A DNA stretch of 64,000 nt. It comes from Ascidia mentula. Taxonomy: Eukaryota; Chordata; Ascidiacea; Phlebobranchia; Ascidiidae. The notes beneath the pieces were generated by a model. That model had not been told where the DNA came from. It worked only from the letters and a program-made list of their open reading frames with translations, and did no database searches. Every line of letters begins with the position of its first letter. The stretch's first letter is position 1. The translations under genes and the position numbers were made by a program. Below are positions 13,878 through 26,482 of the stretch, one piece after another. The DNA is taken from the NCBI GenBank assembly GCA_947561715.1, contig OX387198.1, positions 9,548,001-9,612,000 on the forward strand, given 5' to 3'.

Positions 13878-14415
13878 CGTGTTTGCGTTTTCTTGTATTT
13901 ATGTTGTTCTCCACCGACACCCAACCCTATTTATATACCTTGCCGTCATGCAACGTATGTATCCTGTACTTCCTTTGTGTTTCTGGCCTCTGCAACCTTT
14001 GGTGAGTTTTTTTTAGCTTGTGTGTGTGTATGTGTGTGTCTTTATGGTGTGTAGTGGGTATGGCGTTTGCTTGGCCTCTCTACGAGTCCCGCTACCGTTT
14101 ACTGTGACGTAGCATCCGCCAGGTTCTTAACTGGGAAGTTTGCTTGCGCATCTGCTGGAACAGACGCGTCGCCAGGACTTTCCAGCAAGCACAAGCTCAT
14201 TTTAACAATTAGGCTCTAACAACTTTTTATATCGTTGTCGTAGCAAAACCATTACTCGCATTTCTTATTTTCGTTATCAATTGGCGCCGTTCTTTAGGCG
14301 CACTGTGTTGTGTGATTATAACTTATTAGTTTCTTTCTATTTTCTATTTGTTTGTGCCTTTTGTTGCCGCGGATTTTGTGAGAAGTTTCCCTGTGTGTCG
14401 ACTCAGTGCCCAAAA

Positions 14416-14421
14416 AATAAA
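14416..14421 (+). terminator. Candidate polyadenylation signal of TGF-beta
   Basis: AATAAA about 680 bp after the TGF-beta stop codon. It is the first canonical hexamer I noticed downstream. Assignment rests on position only. Confidence 0.35.
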
Positions 14422-15762
14422 AACATGAAACCACCCGCATTCAGGCGGTTACAGAGAAATCTCTTGCGTAATCTTGTTTTCCTCAGTTCCCGGTTACCGT
14501 AGTGACGTAATTGCGCACGAGCTCGGGCGTCACACGAGCAGAAACGCGAAGGAATTGACGTGCTAACGGAGCAAGGTTGTTTTTCCCGTTTGCAGCCTGC
14601 TCTCCTGATTGCACCCGGAATAACAGGCACTTTACTTCCTGCCTGTGGCCCGAGCAGAAGCTCGGTTGGGGTATTGCGCAATGCCAGAGCCATAAACTGA
14701 AGGAAGGCGCATGACCTGGCTTGTACCGGCTTTCGCAACTTTTTATTACATCCGATAATTGTTGTTCCGCAAGCACCGCCATCTGGACGCCGCCGAAATA
14801 AACAACTGTAAAAGGAGGAGCGACAGTTTGGCGAAGAATACGAGCACAGACAATGCCTTGTTTGACACTACCGGCGAATCATTATTCTCTCGGGAGCGAG
14901 TGTAGGATCAAACATGGTCTGCAACCGCGTTCGGCGAATGCTTCCCGCTGGCGTAATTTTTGTGGCATACAAGGCAATACAAAATAGGTTATGGCGATTT
15001 TTCAACTGGCAAATTCTGGTCGATCGCACTGTTTGCTACAGTGGCCAAATTGGTTGCATTGGGAAATCTTGTTCTATTTATGTATTTTATTTGACTTTAC
15101 CTGGCGGGTATTTCGTGATCTGATACGTCTGGATTTATCAAGCTGAGCTTGGGATGCTTGAAGTATGCACCACTTCTCTCGTTGCTCCATAACAACGAAA
15201 AATTTCCACTGTTGCACCAAGGTCACGCACGCAATATTGCTGCTTGAACCTATTTGCTCAAGCCCTTTTACATTTCTAACTTATTGTTTCAACATTCCAG
15301 TGCATAGGCGCTTACGTATAGTATATTGAACAATTTACTTTATTCGGGTGAGCAGACTGAAGGGACACTCGCAGCCGACTAAGTCGGAACCACTGAACAG
15401 AGATCAGTGGTCGGAACATAAGCTACTTTTTGGGGTGGCTTATCAGCACAACTTAAGACAAGGGAAACATGAGAGCACGCAAACAAGTTTGTGGACGTGG
15501 ATGAAGTTGGTAATTTTTGGCATGACAAATTTGCGCAGAGCAAAATTTACATGTAACATGTAAGAGATAATACGTCAAAAAAGAAAAGTTGCATAAAATA
15601 GTTGCCTACACGGGTATTTCCCCATGATAAACGATAGGAGAGTCAAGTCACCATTGCTATTGCGCACATGAACGTAGTTTCAAAAAGTCCTGAATTACCC
15701 CCTAAAAACGTTTTACTAAGTTGTCTTAGTTGGTGTTGGTTGACGTATAGGATTGGCGCAGA

Positions 15763-18014
15763 ATGTTGATTCGTGCAATATTGGCGATTGCTGTTGTGTT
15801 TGGTTGCGTATTCGCGCAAGATGACTTGCATCTCAAACAAAACAAAAAACCTCAAGAAACCAAATTTCGCTCATCTCGAGTTAACCAAGTATGGGAGAAA
15901 GCAAACCGGGTAAGAAAGTTATGTAAAAACCTATTTTTGAACTAAAAAATCAACAAACAACTCATCCAGTGGGAGTTTTTGTATTATTATTAACTAGAAA
16001 AGTATTTTGTGCCCGGACAAATCATTTATTTTTTGTTCCATTATTAAAATTGTATGTTAATGTATTAGCTGACATGTTAGTTGGTAAACATGTATATTTA
16101 GTTGGTAAAGTTTTACTCTGAACACATTTTAGAAAGAGATTCCCACTATTCTTCTGACTGATCTTTTTGCGGAGCTGAAGGAACATGACCAAGCATTAAT
16201 GGAACTTAAACTAACCAAAGCAAATGGTGGTGATGATGATGGCACTGAACAGTCAACTCTGGATCGCAAATTTAGAAGTAGGTGTACAACAGTGTATGTT
16301 AGGATACTTTAAAACACTATGTTGGCCTAAATTAATGGATTAACTGTGTTCAACTTCCAATTTTTAAGTGTATTACATTGTTACCATATGTAGAAATATC
16401 CAGTATGGTAATTTTAGGTGTTCCTTTTTGTTCCTTTTCAGAAATAATGATGAAATACAGCTTGATACGGGATGAAGATGTGGAAGAGTCAAATATTTTG
16501 GATGGGAAAGAATCTTCCAAGAAACCAGTGTTTAAGGTCATTGGCTGGTAACATATTTCCCTTCTACTATTCCAAGTAATCAAGGGCATATCTTTTGAAA
16601 TTAAAGACTACAGGGATCCTGTGGCAATCAATTACAGTTTGTATAAAAGTTATACACAAAAATTTGTTGAACCAAGTCCAGCAGGGCAATCTTAAATTTT
16701 GTGACAATAGGATGTCCAGCTAAACAAACTTTGGGTTCAAACAACAAAAGGGGGCAATTTAAAAAAAGAAGAACTGGAAAAGATGCATCTGGAGTTTAAG
16801 AGTCATGAAGATAAGCTATATGAATATCAACGACTAGAAGAGTCGGTTGAGAAAATAAAGGGTATGTGTTGCTGATTAAAACTGTATGAATACGTTTGAT
16901 CTCAGGTATTAATACAAATGTCCTTTTGCAGCAATATCTGAAAACTCATTGGACAAGTTTGAATATGCTGATGAACTACAAGAACAGGAGTTGTCACTTG
17001 AGCATTTAAAAGAAGAAATAAAACACAGCTACGACCGTTTGCACCTCTTGTCAAAGAAGTCTAAAGGTAGTTTGTGATGCTTTCTTACTTACAAGGTGTA
17101 AAGTGTATGGTACACTTCTATAGTACATCAACATGTAGTTTAAAAAGTAAAAAAAAATCTAGAAAGACATATATTTTGCATTATTCATGCATTACGCATG
17201 TATTACCTGTTTAACACCAACCAGATTTTGGTGCCATCACTCTTTGTTTGCACAACTCGTAAAACTACTGTTGTCATTCAGCCATCACTTGCATAGTACT
17301 AACCCCACTTTTGTACTTATTGTGTGCAGTGGGTGATACAGTGCCTTTCACTGATCCAAAAGCAATGGAGCTGTGGAAATTGGCCCAAGAAGGCAACCAC
17401 ACTGCTTCTGAGTTGGAAACCATTAAGCAGGAACTGCAGTTGTTTGAAACCAGACAAGACAAACACAGACATTTCAGGTTTGAGGCTCATATTAAATTTC
17501 GGCGTATTTTTCCAAAACTTCTTTGTTTCCAACTTACTTTTGAAAGTGAAACATTGCACATATACTGGCCAAATAACAACAGTGCTTGGGAAAAGGAGAA
17601 TTGTTTATGTTGGTCTTGATTATGTGAAAAAATAAAAGCTCGCATGTGGTTATACATTTAAATAGGCACATGGTTTAAAACAAATACTTTTCTATATGTT
17701 ACAGAGATGAACTAAGAAATTCTGCTGCCAAAATAGACCACCATGGTGGAAAACATGCGGTTACTGAAGAAAAACGTAACAGACACCAAAAACTACAAGA
17801 CAAAGTTCAAGACTTAGCACACAAGGTTCTTAATTTGCTTACCTTTGTACGACTTAATTGATTAACTACAAAAAGTCTCGTTTTAATTCTTCACAAATTA
17901 CTGTTTTAGTTTGTATTTCACAATTTGTATCTTTGTGCATTGCAGGCCAGGAAGATGTTCGGCACTTTAAAGGAAAAACTGTCATCTAGAGTCATGTCAC
18001 ACAATGAGCTGTAA
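15763..18014 (+). CDS. LRPAP1: LDL receptor-related protein-associated protein (RAP), ER chaperone
   Basis: RAP escorts LDL-receptor-family proteins through the ER and blocks premature ligand binding. Exons: 15763-15909, 16133-16277, 16442-16536, 16711-16861, 16932-17066, 17330-17477, 17705-17825, 17946-18014; phases join to a 336-aa protein (human 357). It has a clear signal peptide (MLIRAILAIAVVFGCVFA) and an N-terminal NQVWEKANR motif like the first RAP helix domain. The middle domain carries LNKLW and EELEKM segments, and the C-terminal domain a DPKAMELWKLAQ segment like human IDLWDLAQ. The protein is lysine- and glutamate-rich and helical throughout. It ends in HNEL, the ER-retrieval signal typical of RAP. 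The exon 3 donor (GTCATT) is weak, but only this choice keeps the phase. The gene body is strikingly CpG-poor. PEX6 starts 618 bp downstream on the same strand. Confidence 0.93.
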
Positions 18015-18632
18015 GCTCGTTTATTTGGCTTTTGTTTAACATTTCTGATTTGTAACACAACCATTATAGTGCATCACGACCAAGCGATCTTTTTTATTTT
18101 ATGCACTGGTTGTTAGTTTGTGATCTTTCACTTGCTGTTTGTATTAAATTATTTACAACAAAGTGTAAATGTCACTACTGAATTTTGTTCAGCATCGAAA
18201 GGTGTCTGTACGCATAACTGCCACCCTGTAACTTTTCATGTGTTTACATTGCAATTTTAATATCTTTTTGATTTATTTTGTTGTTTGCAGCTTTATTGTT
18301 TAAAAACTATCAAAGATCCGATACATGTTTGTCTCATACCACTTGTGTATTATTTCCTGTTTACTTCTTGAAAAATATGCGAGGTGCTTAAATTTGAACC
18401 TGCACTGTGAACAGCGACAAAAACAGTTGTGTAATTATTCATGATTTCGTTGCCTATCGTGGAGCATGATTATACACCCTAACACATTATCATTACTTAA
18501 TTTTATTGCATTGATTGGAATTATGATTTTCGGTTTGTTGATAAGTTCCGATGCTAAATGATAGTTTGATTTTCTGTTAACTTGTAGCAATGACGTAGCT
18601 GTATACTAAGCTGTCACCTATAAATTTCTGTG
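18015..18632 (+). other. LRPAP1-PEX6 intergenic region
   Basis: AT-rich, with no coding sequence seen. An ATTAAA hexamer at 18143-18148 is the likely LRPAP1 polyadenylation signal. Acceptor-like sites ending at 18290 (after a pyrimidine-rich TTGTTTGCAG) and near 18587 precede the PEX6 start. They could be a 5'-UTR intron end or, if this is a tunicate, a spliced-leader acceptor; the sequence alone cannot decide. Confidence 0.4.
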
Positions 18633-21600
18633 ATGGAGTTCCATGCCTGTCGGATAATTAAAAGCAAAACTTGGGAAAACACCGTCCACCCTTTGCACCT
18701 GATTGTGGACAAAGTAAAGTGGCTTACGTTAAATGGAAGGTAAGAAATATTCCTTAACATTCAGCCAATTATCATTACCACTGTTCCACTCCATAGATAT
18801 ATCAGCCCAGCAATTATTGCACTGAAAAGAAGAACAGAAGCTCTGTCATACCCACCGAAAAAGGAACACCTGTGCATGGTTCAACTTGAAAATTACCCTG
18901 AACAGGAAGAGCCTCATGACAATTTGATTTGTATGTGTAGCAATTCATTCTGACAATGAATTGACATTTTAGCCCAGTTATGACTATCATTAGCAAAAAC
19001 TAAAATTTGTTTGAAAATATTTCAATATATATAAATTCTTTTCTAAAAAACCTTAGTTGTTATGAAATATTTCATGTTTTTTATTATTTTATAAATTCAA
19101 AGCTCAAGTTTGAAAAGGAAAAGGGAGACCTTACCTTTTATTATTGTTGTGGTTTTTGTTCGCACTAATCATTTTCTAAGTCATAGCAATGAGAAAGATT
19201 TCTGTTCTGTTGTTTCTGCAAAAATTGAGAAAAAATTATATGTTTTTTTCTGAATTGATCGAAACCAAAAAAAAATAAACAAATGACAACACTATTCATT
19301 TGCAGCATTTCACTGCAGCAAGGAATTTGTGGAGCATTACGGTCTTTCTACTGCTTTATGTGAGACTTACACCTTCGCAGTGGTCTCTGCATTTCCACTG
19401 GAAAAGGTTCTTCTTGCGGCTACAACCCCAGAAACATTTCAGTGGACCAAAGAGCAGAAGTTTGAAACTGGTAACATTTGATAACAGTTGAAACTTTTGA
19501 GCTACTGTGAGTTAGGTTTCCCTTTAAAATAAAATACATTTTTTATATCTCACTTCCACTTGTTGGGAAAAAGTGGCTTCAATTGTGATTGGCTGCAATG
19601 CCAGGCAACCTTGAGGTTTTATTAATATTGTTTCTTTTCATTGTTGATAAGGAAATGCCCTATGTTGATACCAAATGCAAAGTTTCAGATAACTAAACTC
19701 CTATGTATGTTGCTTGACAGGCCTACTGGTGTCCAGTGCATGCAACCATGCTCTATTTGCTCGACAAAATGACATGTTTCTGTCGTCACTGCATCAAATG
19801 TATGGGCAAGATTATAATAAAGTCCTTCAGCACTTTAGGGAGTTAGTGACCATAGAATGCTCACCATTGCAACAAGGACTTATAAACACAAAAACATCAA
19901 TCACTGTCATACACATGCAGGTGTGATTTTTGATCTTGGATACTTGTTCTATTTTTAAACGTTTTTTTTTGTCAAAAGGGTTTGGAAGGCTCTATTGTTG
20001 ATTATAATTATCTAAATTTATCATCATGATGTCATTAAGGACACATATTTTTACGCTGATAATTTATTAGTTTTTTTTATGCCAAAGTATTTTGTTTTTA
20101 AGGACCTTTCAAACAAACAAGATACTACTGCTCACAAAGAAAACATTTTGGTTCGTCTTTGTGACTACATTAGTGATAGTAATGTGGATCCAGAAAATTC
20201 ATCATCACATCAGATAGTTCAAATACTTTCCACTGTGGTGTGCAGGTATGATTGGAGTTTAATAAGTGACATTGATTTTTCAGTAGTTTCCAAATCTGTT
20301 GTATTTATTGTTCTGCATAATGGTTCACATGAAAATAATGATTTAACCATTGGTGCATTGATAACGTTGACTCTGCATATGTTTTTGCCCAGCCAATTCC
20401 TAGCCAACGTTGTGGAAATTACGGATGAGGAAGAAGTGGAGTTGCAGTTGCTGAAGTCAGGAAAGGTAATTGCATTGAAAATAGTTCAACATCCAACTAG
20501 GTTGAAAACAGACTTCTCACACAGGTTGTAAAATCAAGAATATGTCAGCTTAAAATAATTCCTGATGAGAAATTCTGCACACATACAATGCACGGCAGTG
20601 GGCAATCCCATTCAAGAGGGTTTGCTTCATGTAAAAACTGTCTCAGAGCAGTGCAACTTTCCTCTGCACTTTGGTTTAACCTGCACCAACCCTCAACCCA
20701 ACCCTCAACAGACGACTTTCAAGTTAAGGTGAGCTGGAAATTTGTTTCTATAACCTAACAATTATATGTAATGATCCATTTTATTCCATTACGAAAACAG
20801 TTTACACAGCAATTGTTATCACAAAATCCTCTGTATTTTAGCTTCGAAAAGTTGACACGAGTTTGCCATACGCTAGGGAAATTCACATTTCGCTTGTACT
20901 GTCTCCCAAGTACACACCTTCCAGCCACTTCGATAAAACGGCGGTGAATTATTTGACGCCAACCCGCATTCTAAAAGTGGGGGACGTCACTCCTATTGAC
21001 GTTTCGGGTAGGAAAATTTCTAGACCTTTTTTATTACTTTGCACTTGCCTTCTGGTTTTTGTGTGAAAACAAAAGCCCACGTTGACAATTTCTACCACTT
21101 GTTTCACTTGTGCGCAGATGACGTTGATTTCTACGAAGCAGCCGACGCCAGGAGTTGCAGGTGGGACTCAATAGTTGCGAGTTTTTGTTTGTGATAAACC
21201 ACAAGTTTCCTGCTTGCAGTTCCAAAGTGGTTTATTATAAAGTGATGAAGCTGGATGAAGGAGCTTCACCCGACGCTCATTTCAAAGTTGACCTAAAACA
21301 TACGTCCTTGTTCCAGGTAAATGACTGTTTGTGTTGCGTCCAATGTACTGAAGAATGAATAATATGACGTTGTTTTCACTGCCATAAGTACAAATTATAA
21401 CAGAAGCGACTTCGATTTTGGCTTCAGCTAAATTCACTGGTTAGCCACTTTCCCTTTGTGGAGCTACATTTTGTTCTCAGTGGGTGGCGCACCCTTACTG
21501 GATTCGAATCCCGGTCAAGATTTAGCACCGAAAAAACTTCCTTAAACCATGTCAAAACCAAGTTCATGTTATTGTGTTTTTTTCCTAGGACGGGACCTGC

Positions 21601-24600
21601 AACAGTCTTGTGCCAAGTTTGACGCCCAAGGTGTTTGACGTACCGGTTCCAACCGGTTTGGACAAGTACGCCAACGCTTTGAAACAGACTATGCTGCCGT
21701 ATTTCTCACCAAGAAGGTAGGATGCCCCGAACACACTACGGCGGCAATTATAAACAGAACATGGTTTTGATTGTTTTTTGCAGTTTTGGGAATGTTTGCA
21801 CTGTCCTCGTATGCGGCCAAGCTGGGTGCGGAAAATCAAGCGTGGTTTCCAAGGCCTGCGAGTCACTCTGTCTACATACAGTGGAAATCGATTGCTTGAG
21901 TCTGATCGGGGACACTGCAGGATCCACAGAGGCAAAAATCAACGAAGCCTTCCGCAGAGGTTGGTGTTGGGTGCTTTTTGCAACCAAGACCGTTAAAAAG
22001 TGTTGGCAATTTTTGATTCCCGTTTATGCAGCTGCCGCCTACACACCGTGCGCGATCGTTCTCGAAGGAATCGACCGTCTTGGCAAAAACCGCGAGACGG
22101 ATCAGGCCGAAAATCGAGTCTGTATCGCGCTGGCCGAAGCCATTGAGAACGCTGCGTCGGTAGAGGGCGACCGCGAGTCGGTGTTTGTCATGGCAACCAC
22201 AACAAACAAGACGGGCGTGGTCACCGAGATACGCACCTTGTTTTTGCACGAGGTATAGACGGTATCGGGAGATTAAGTCAGGGTGTGTCGAGGCTTTATA
22301 GATGTGGTTTGCAGATTGAAATCGAGGCTCCAGGCGAGAGCGAACGACTGCTCATGGCTCGCTTCGCTTCGAGACACCTCGCGCTATCCAGAGACGTCGA
22401 GTTTGATTGGATTGCTAAACACACCGCTGTAAGACTTTATTTTGTTTATGAGAAGAATGAGGCTAAAAGTTTTAGGTCAGTATGCGCTGACATACACAAA
22501 TTTACCAATTTGGTCGTAATAATATTTCCAGGCTATAATTGTTAATGATACGCAAGTTTGCACTGTTGTGCACGTCAGCAAATGCTCTACCTTAGACCAT
22601 AACAAACTGCTCATGCGAATTTATCATTACTACGAGTATTTGGCCAGAGAAACAAAATATTTACGAGCAATATCCTCTAAACAGGGATTCGTCTACAGTG
22701 ACATGTGGGAGTTGTTCAATAAAGCAGCGCAAACTTCGCATCAAAACATCATTGAAAAATGGTAAAATTTTATTTGGACGATCTGACGTTGTTATATAGA
22801 TTCTGAGAACTGCTATATCATTAGTGCACCTTGGTGTGACTCCGGGCAAAGACTTCCACTTTGTGGTGACTACATACATTCACGGTTGTTTTCCTATTTA
22901 GTGCTGTCGGCAGCAGACTGTCGTGGAGGGACGAGCAGTGCGTATGCATGTCAGGTGTGATGACTGGCCAGGAAGATGTAACCGAAGCCCTAAACCAGAT
23001 GCAGGCGGACAGAGCTGACTCCATAGGTGTTCCAAAGGTACTGTTTGTTATGGCTATTGCATTATCACTGTTTTCACCTCGTACAGATATTTGAAGTGTT
23101 TCTGTGCCAAGGTTTTATGGTGTTCAGGTACAAAACCAACTATAGGAATGTATATTTTGCAATGTACGCTTGTAATAGTATTTTTCGACATTTACAAATC
23201 ACGTTGGAATTGATTGGTTAATCAGCCCCGTCAATTCCTTACAAGCATAAGAGAACTGCTAACCAAAGTCGTAATCCAAAACATCTGCAAAATCCATGGT
23301 ATCAAGTAAGATGTCTTCCTTTCAGATACCAGACGTAAAATGGGACGACATCGGAGGTCTGGAAGAAGTCAAAAACCATATCTTGGATACCATCCAACTG
23401 CCTCTGGACCACCCAGAACTGGTATCAGCCGGTCTAAAGCGGTCCGGCGTCCTGCTGTATGGCCCGCCAGGCACTGGGAAGACGCTTCTTGCCAAAGCCG
23501 TGGCCTCGCAGTGCGCTCTCAGCTTCCTCAGTGTTAAAGGTTTTGCCCTCCGTAGTTTACAATTCACAAAAAAATCGGTTTGAGGCTTTTTAAAAAAATA
23601 TCGTAAAACATCGGATATATTGGATTTGCTCAAATCAAACGTTAACAAAAACGTGATCGCTCAATGCTTTAACGTATTCCTTGCAGTGAACACTACCTTA
23701 CTATCAAAGAAATGTATATGAATACACAAAAAGAGATGTTTACTAATAGCCTTAACTTTTCGCAATTATTCAAATGTTTATATAATCTTATCAGGTCCGG
23801 AACTAATCAACATGTACATCGGCCAAAGCGAAGAAAATGTTCGTCGTGTTTTTCAACGTGCACGTGACGCTGCGCCCTGCGTCATATTTTTCGACGAGCT
23901 TGACGCTCTAGCGCCGAACCGTGGACGCAGCGGCGACTCGGGAGGGGTGATGGACAGGTTACAATTATTCGTATATTTCTGCGAGTTGGAGACCATGGCC
24001 ACAAATATGATATTTCATGGTGAAATATGTTTGCCAGTGCGCGTTCACGTATAATGTGTAGATCGGTTTGTTTTAAACTTGGACATGCTCGAGTCCTATA
24101 GCTGCATACTTTTTTTGCAGCTATAGGACTCGAACATGAAAATTTTACCAAGCGCAAATGAAAAAAGGTTGCTGTTGTAATCAAGCGAAAATGAAAACTA
24201 TACGTTTTTTATCCCCAATGTAATCAAATTCGCAGCAACCGTTCACTGTATTTTCCCAGGGTCGTATCTCAACTATTGGCTGAACTGGACGGTGTGAACG
24301 TAGCTGACGACCACGACAAACAAGTGTTCGTCATAGCTGCTTCCAACCGCCCTGATCTCATCGACTCCGCACTGCTACGACCGGGCAGGTTCGAACAGAT
24401 TTTCGCATACCGCAAGTGTTCGGCGATACACCTGTGGAGTGTGGATTAGCACTTTAGCGAATTATCCAACTATGTTAACGCAAAAGTTGCCAAAAATTAA
24501 AGATTATTTGTAGTTAAAGTTCTTTTTCACATCACACAGTACACCTGGTTTAGATTAATATATCCCCTTGTATTTTGCATTTGACTCTTGTTCCAGTTTT

Positions 24601-25262
24601 GCAATTCTCCACCCTTGACAATTATTAATTTCATCTCTGTTTTAGACTTGACAAGTTGCTGTATGTTGGTATCAGTGAAAGTCGAACAGATCAGTTGAAG
24701 ATTCTTCGCGCTCAAACCCGGAAATTGAACCTCGCTCCCACGGTACTTCATTATTATTATCGCCTTCATATGCACATATATATTAAAAGTCACCCTCTGT
24801 TGTAGTTGATAAGATATAGTTTATGTGTGATTTTCAGGAAAAACAAAAATCGGCATAAAACGTTTTTAACAAAATCTTTCAAGACCATTTATTCACTACT
24901 TACAGCACCATATGACTATCACTGTTCGGCACGCACCTATATCCTGTTTGAATAGAAGTACATATATGTAGCCTTAAATTACACAAACTTATGTCACCTC
25001 CTAGGTATGCCTGGAAGAGGTGGTTGAGAGATGTCCGTTCAACATCACCGGTGCTGACTTCTACGCGCTGGCCTGCTCTGCCGCCATGAACGCCATTCGC
25101 CGTCGTATACGCATAGAAGAATCACGTGAATTGGAGGACAACCAATCAGAGTGTGCAGTTGAACAAGAAGATTTATTAAGTGCTGCCGAAATGATAGTTC
25201 CAAGTGTTAACGATGAGCAACTGGCGAACTACAGGCGCGTTAAGACCGATATGGCGAGATAA
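18633..25262 (+). CDS. PEX6: Peroxisomal biogenesis factor 6, double AAA ATPase
   Basis: PEX6 and PEX1 form the peroxisomal AAA motor that extracts ubiquitinated PEX5 for recycling. Twenty exons: 18633-18739, 18797-18930, 19306-19470, 19721-19920, 20103-20465, 20525-20728, 20842-21007, 21118-21160, 21220-21316, 21589-21716, 21784-21959, 22032-22252, 22315-22428, 22685-22761, 22902-23037, 23326-23539, 23795-23957, 24260-24388, 24646-24742, 25005-25262. They join to 1063 aa (human 980). The N-terminal region is divergent. The D1 domain has Walker [10 protein letters not shown] (about 547) but a degenerate Walker B (IVLEGIDRL), as expected for PEX6 D1. The D2 domain is canonical: [13 protein letters not shown], Walker A GPPGTGKT (823-830), [17 protein letters not shown], Walker [24 protein letters not shown] and the arginine-finger region SNRPDLID. 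The C-terminus has ITGADFYAL and ends near DMAR. The hallmark D2 match makes PEX6, rather than PEX1 or VCP, secure. Exons 5-6 in the divergent N-terminal region are least certain. Confidence 0.93.
24084..24138. repeat. Near-perfect 23-bp inverted repeat (foldback) in a PEX6 intron
   Basis: The arms at 24084-24106 and 24116-24138 are reverse complements with one mismatch, separated by a 9-nt T-rich loop. One arm, read on the minus strand, contains GTTCGAGTCC, which resembles a tRNA B-box. The element lies in the intron between PEX6 exons 17 and 18. It may be a foldback of a tRNA-derived repeat or a small structured RNA; no product is known. Confidence 0.8.
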
Positions 25263-26482
25263 TTGCTTTGCTTGTCAGTTTTTAAACAGTCGCGCCAGTT
25301 TTCGGCTTTGCGTCAATTTCAGCCACACATATTTTATCCTGTGATTATGAAGCTGCTACCTGGTTGCAATAATTTTTCTTTGCTGCAACCCTCGAAAAGT
25401 TACAGATTTATACAGAATTACTGCCAATAATAAATGCAAAATCAAAAAAATTAAATTTCTACACAGCGACGATGCAAAAGAAATGTTTGGTGACACTGCT
25501 GGTACAACCAACGCAGTTAACAGAGCGATTATAGAAACTTACAATTAAAAACGTATGTTACTTAAAACTGGTATAACTTATGCCATGTCAGGTACATAAC
25601 ATATTTTTTGGAAGTAGGAAACTGTAATAACACTTTAGTTCACATCAGTTAAATTGACCTGGTTTGATATCTAGGAGGCAGTCGTCGGCAACCTTTTGAA
25701 CGCGGTGTGCCAGCTGACAAATTATGTCCAAATGTCAAGAAGTTAACTTGTCAATTTTTTATGTAAAAAAGCAATAGTTTTGATTATAAAATCAGTGTTG
25801 GAATAGGAAATCACCAAAGGCTACAGCGACATGGGTAACTAAAAGGCATAAAAAACAAATTACTACATATAATTGTAAAATAATTGATACATACTTGGTT
25901 CCTGAAATATAGGGACCTTTTTGGTTTATTGCAACAAACTATGTTTGCACTTACTACCATGGGCTTGTACTATAATTGCAACGTTTTAAATTTCTATGTT
26001 GAAAATGATCTATGTTGAAAAATCGTTTTGATAACTTACTTCTAAAACTCCAAAAATGTCAATTGGGTGCATGAAATATTCCTTAGATTTAACAATGTAT
26101 TTTCAAACGGTATTTATCAAACTTATGTTCTAACCTTCATAATAATGCCAAAATATTGTTTGGCCAAAACAGGGAATTCACCCCTTCACACTTGAGTGTC
26201 TTTGTTACTAAGCACGCCGCCTTAACCGTCCATTGCGCGTATCGTTTCAAGGAAAAGGGCATTTTTTGGCGCCACTAAATCCCTTTGAGCGTTGTTCAAG
26301 GAACCCTTCAAGATCCCAACGCGAAGCGGGTAATGTATTGCAATGTGGGTCCGAAACTGCTACGACTTCGGAGATAGGGTGATATAAAGCCACTTAAAAA
26401 GTTCAAGTACTTGCCCGTGCTCTCGAGTCTAACCAACGGCGCACGTCTTTACTTTGTGTTGCAAAACGTTGTGTCCGCTGAA
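25263..26482. other. PEX6-TRIM intergenic region
   Basis: AT-rich and low in CpG, with no gene recognised. AATAAA at 25429-25434, 167 bp after the PEX6 stop, is the likely PEX6 polyadenylation signal. The last 300 bp before 26483 are more GC-rich and probably hold the TRIM gene promoter and 5' UTR. Confidence 0.5.
25429..25434 (+). terminator. Candidate polyadenylation signal of PEX6
   Basis: AATAAA hexamer 167 bp after the PEX6 stop codon, correctly oriented and at a plausible distance. Confidence 0.5.

Larger units (their letters stand above)
13740..15762. other. TGF-beta 3' region and intergenic stretch before LRPAP1
   Basis: No further coding exon was recognised. The probable 3' UTR begins at 13740 and includes a short (NATGTC) tandem repeat at 13854-13877 and a TG-rich tract around 14020-14050. 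A polyadenylation-type hexamer AATAAA lies at 14416-14421. Base composition shifts from CpG-rich to AT-rich across about 14.9-15.9 kb. Confidence 0.5.

Noticed and set aside
20247-20293. Possible 47-bp intron within PEX6 exon 5 (GTATGA to TTTCAG)
   Set aside because: Removing it puts the following sequence into a frame with an early stop, whereas the unspliced frame stays open and joins in phase to both neighbouring exons.
21440-21530. Second tRNA-like sequence in PEX6 intron 9, with GGATTCGAATCCCGG resembling a B-box
   Set aside because: No convincing A-box or D and anticodon arms at the right distance. Could be a decayed SINE, but the evidence is too weak to annotate.
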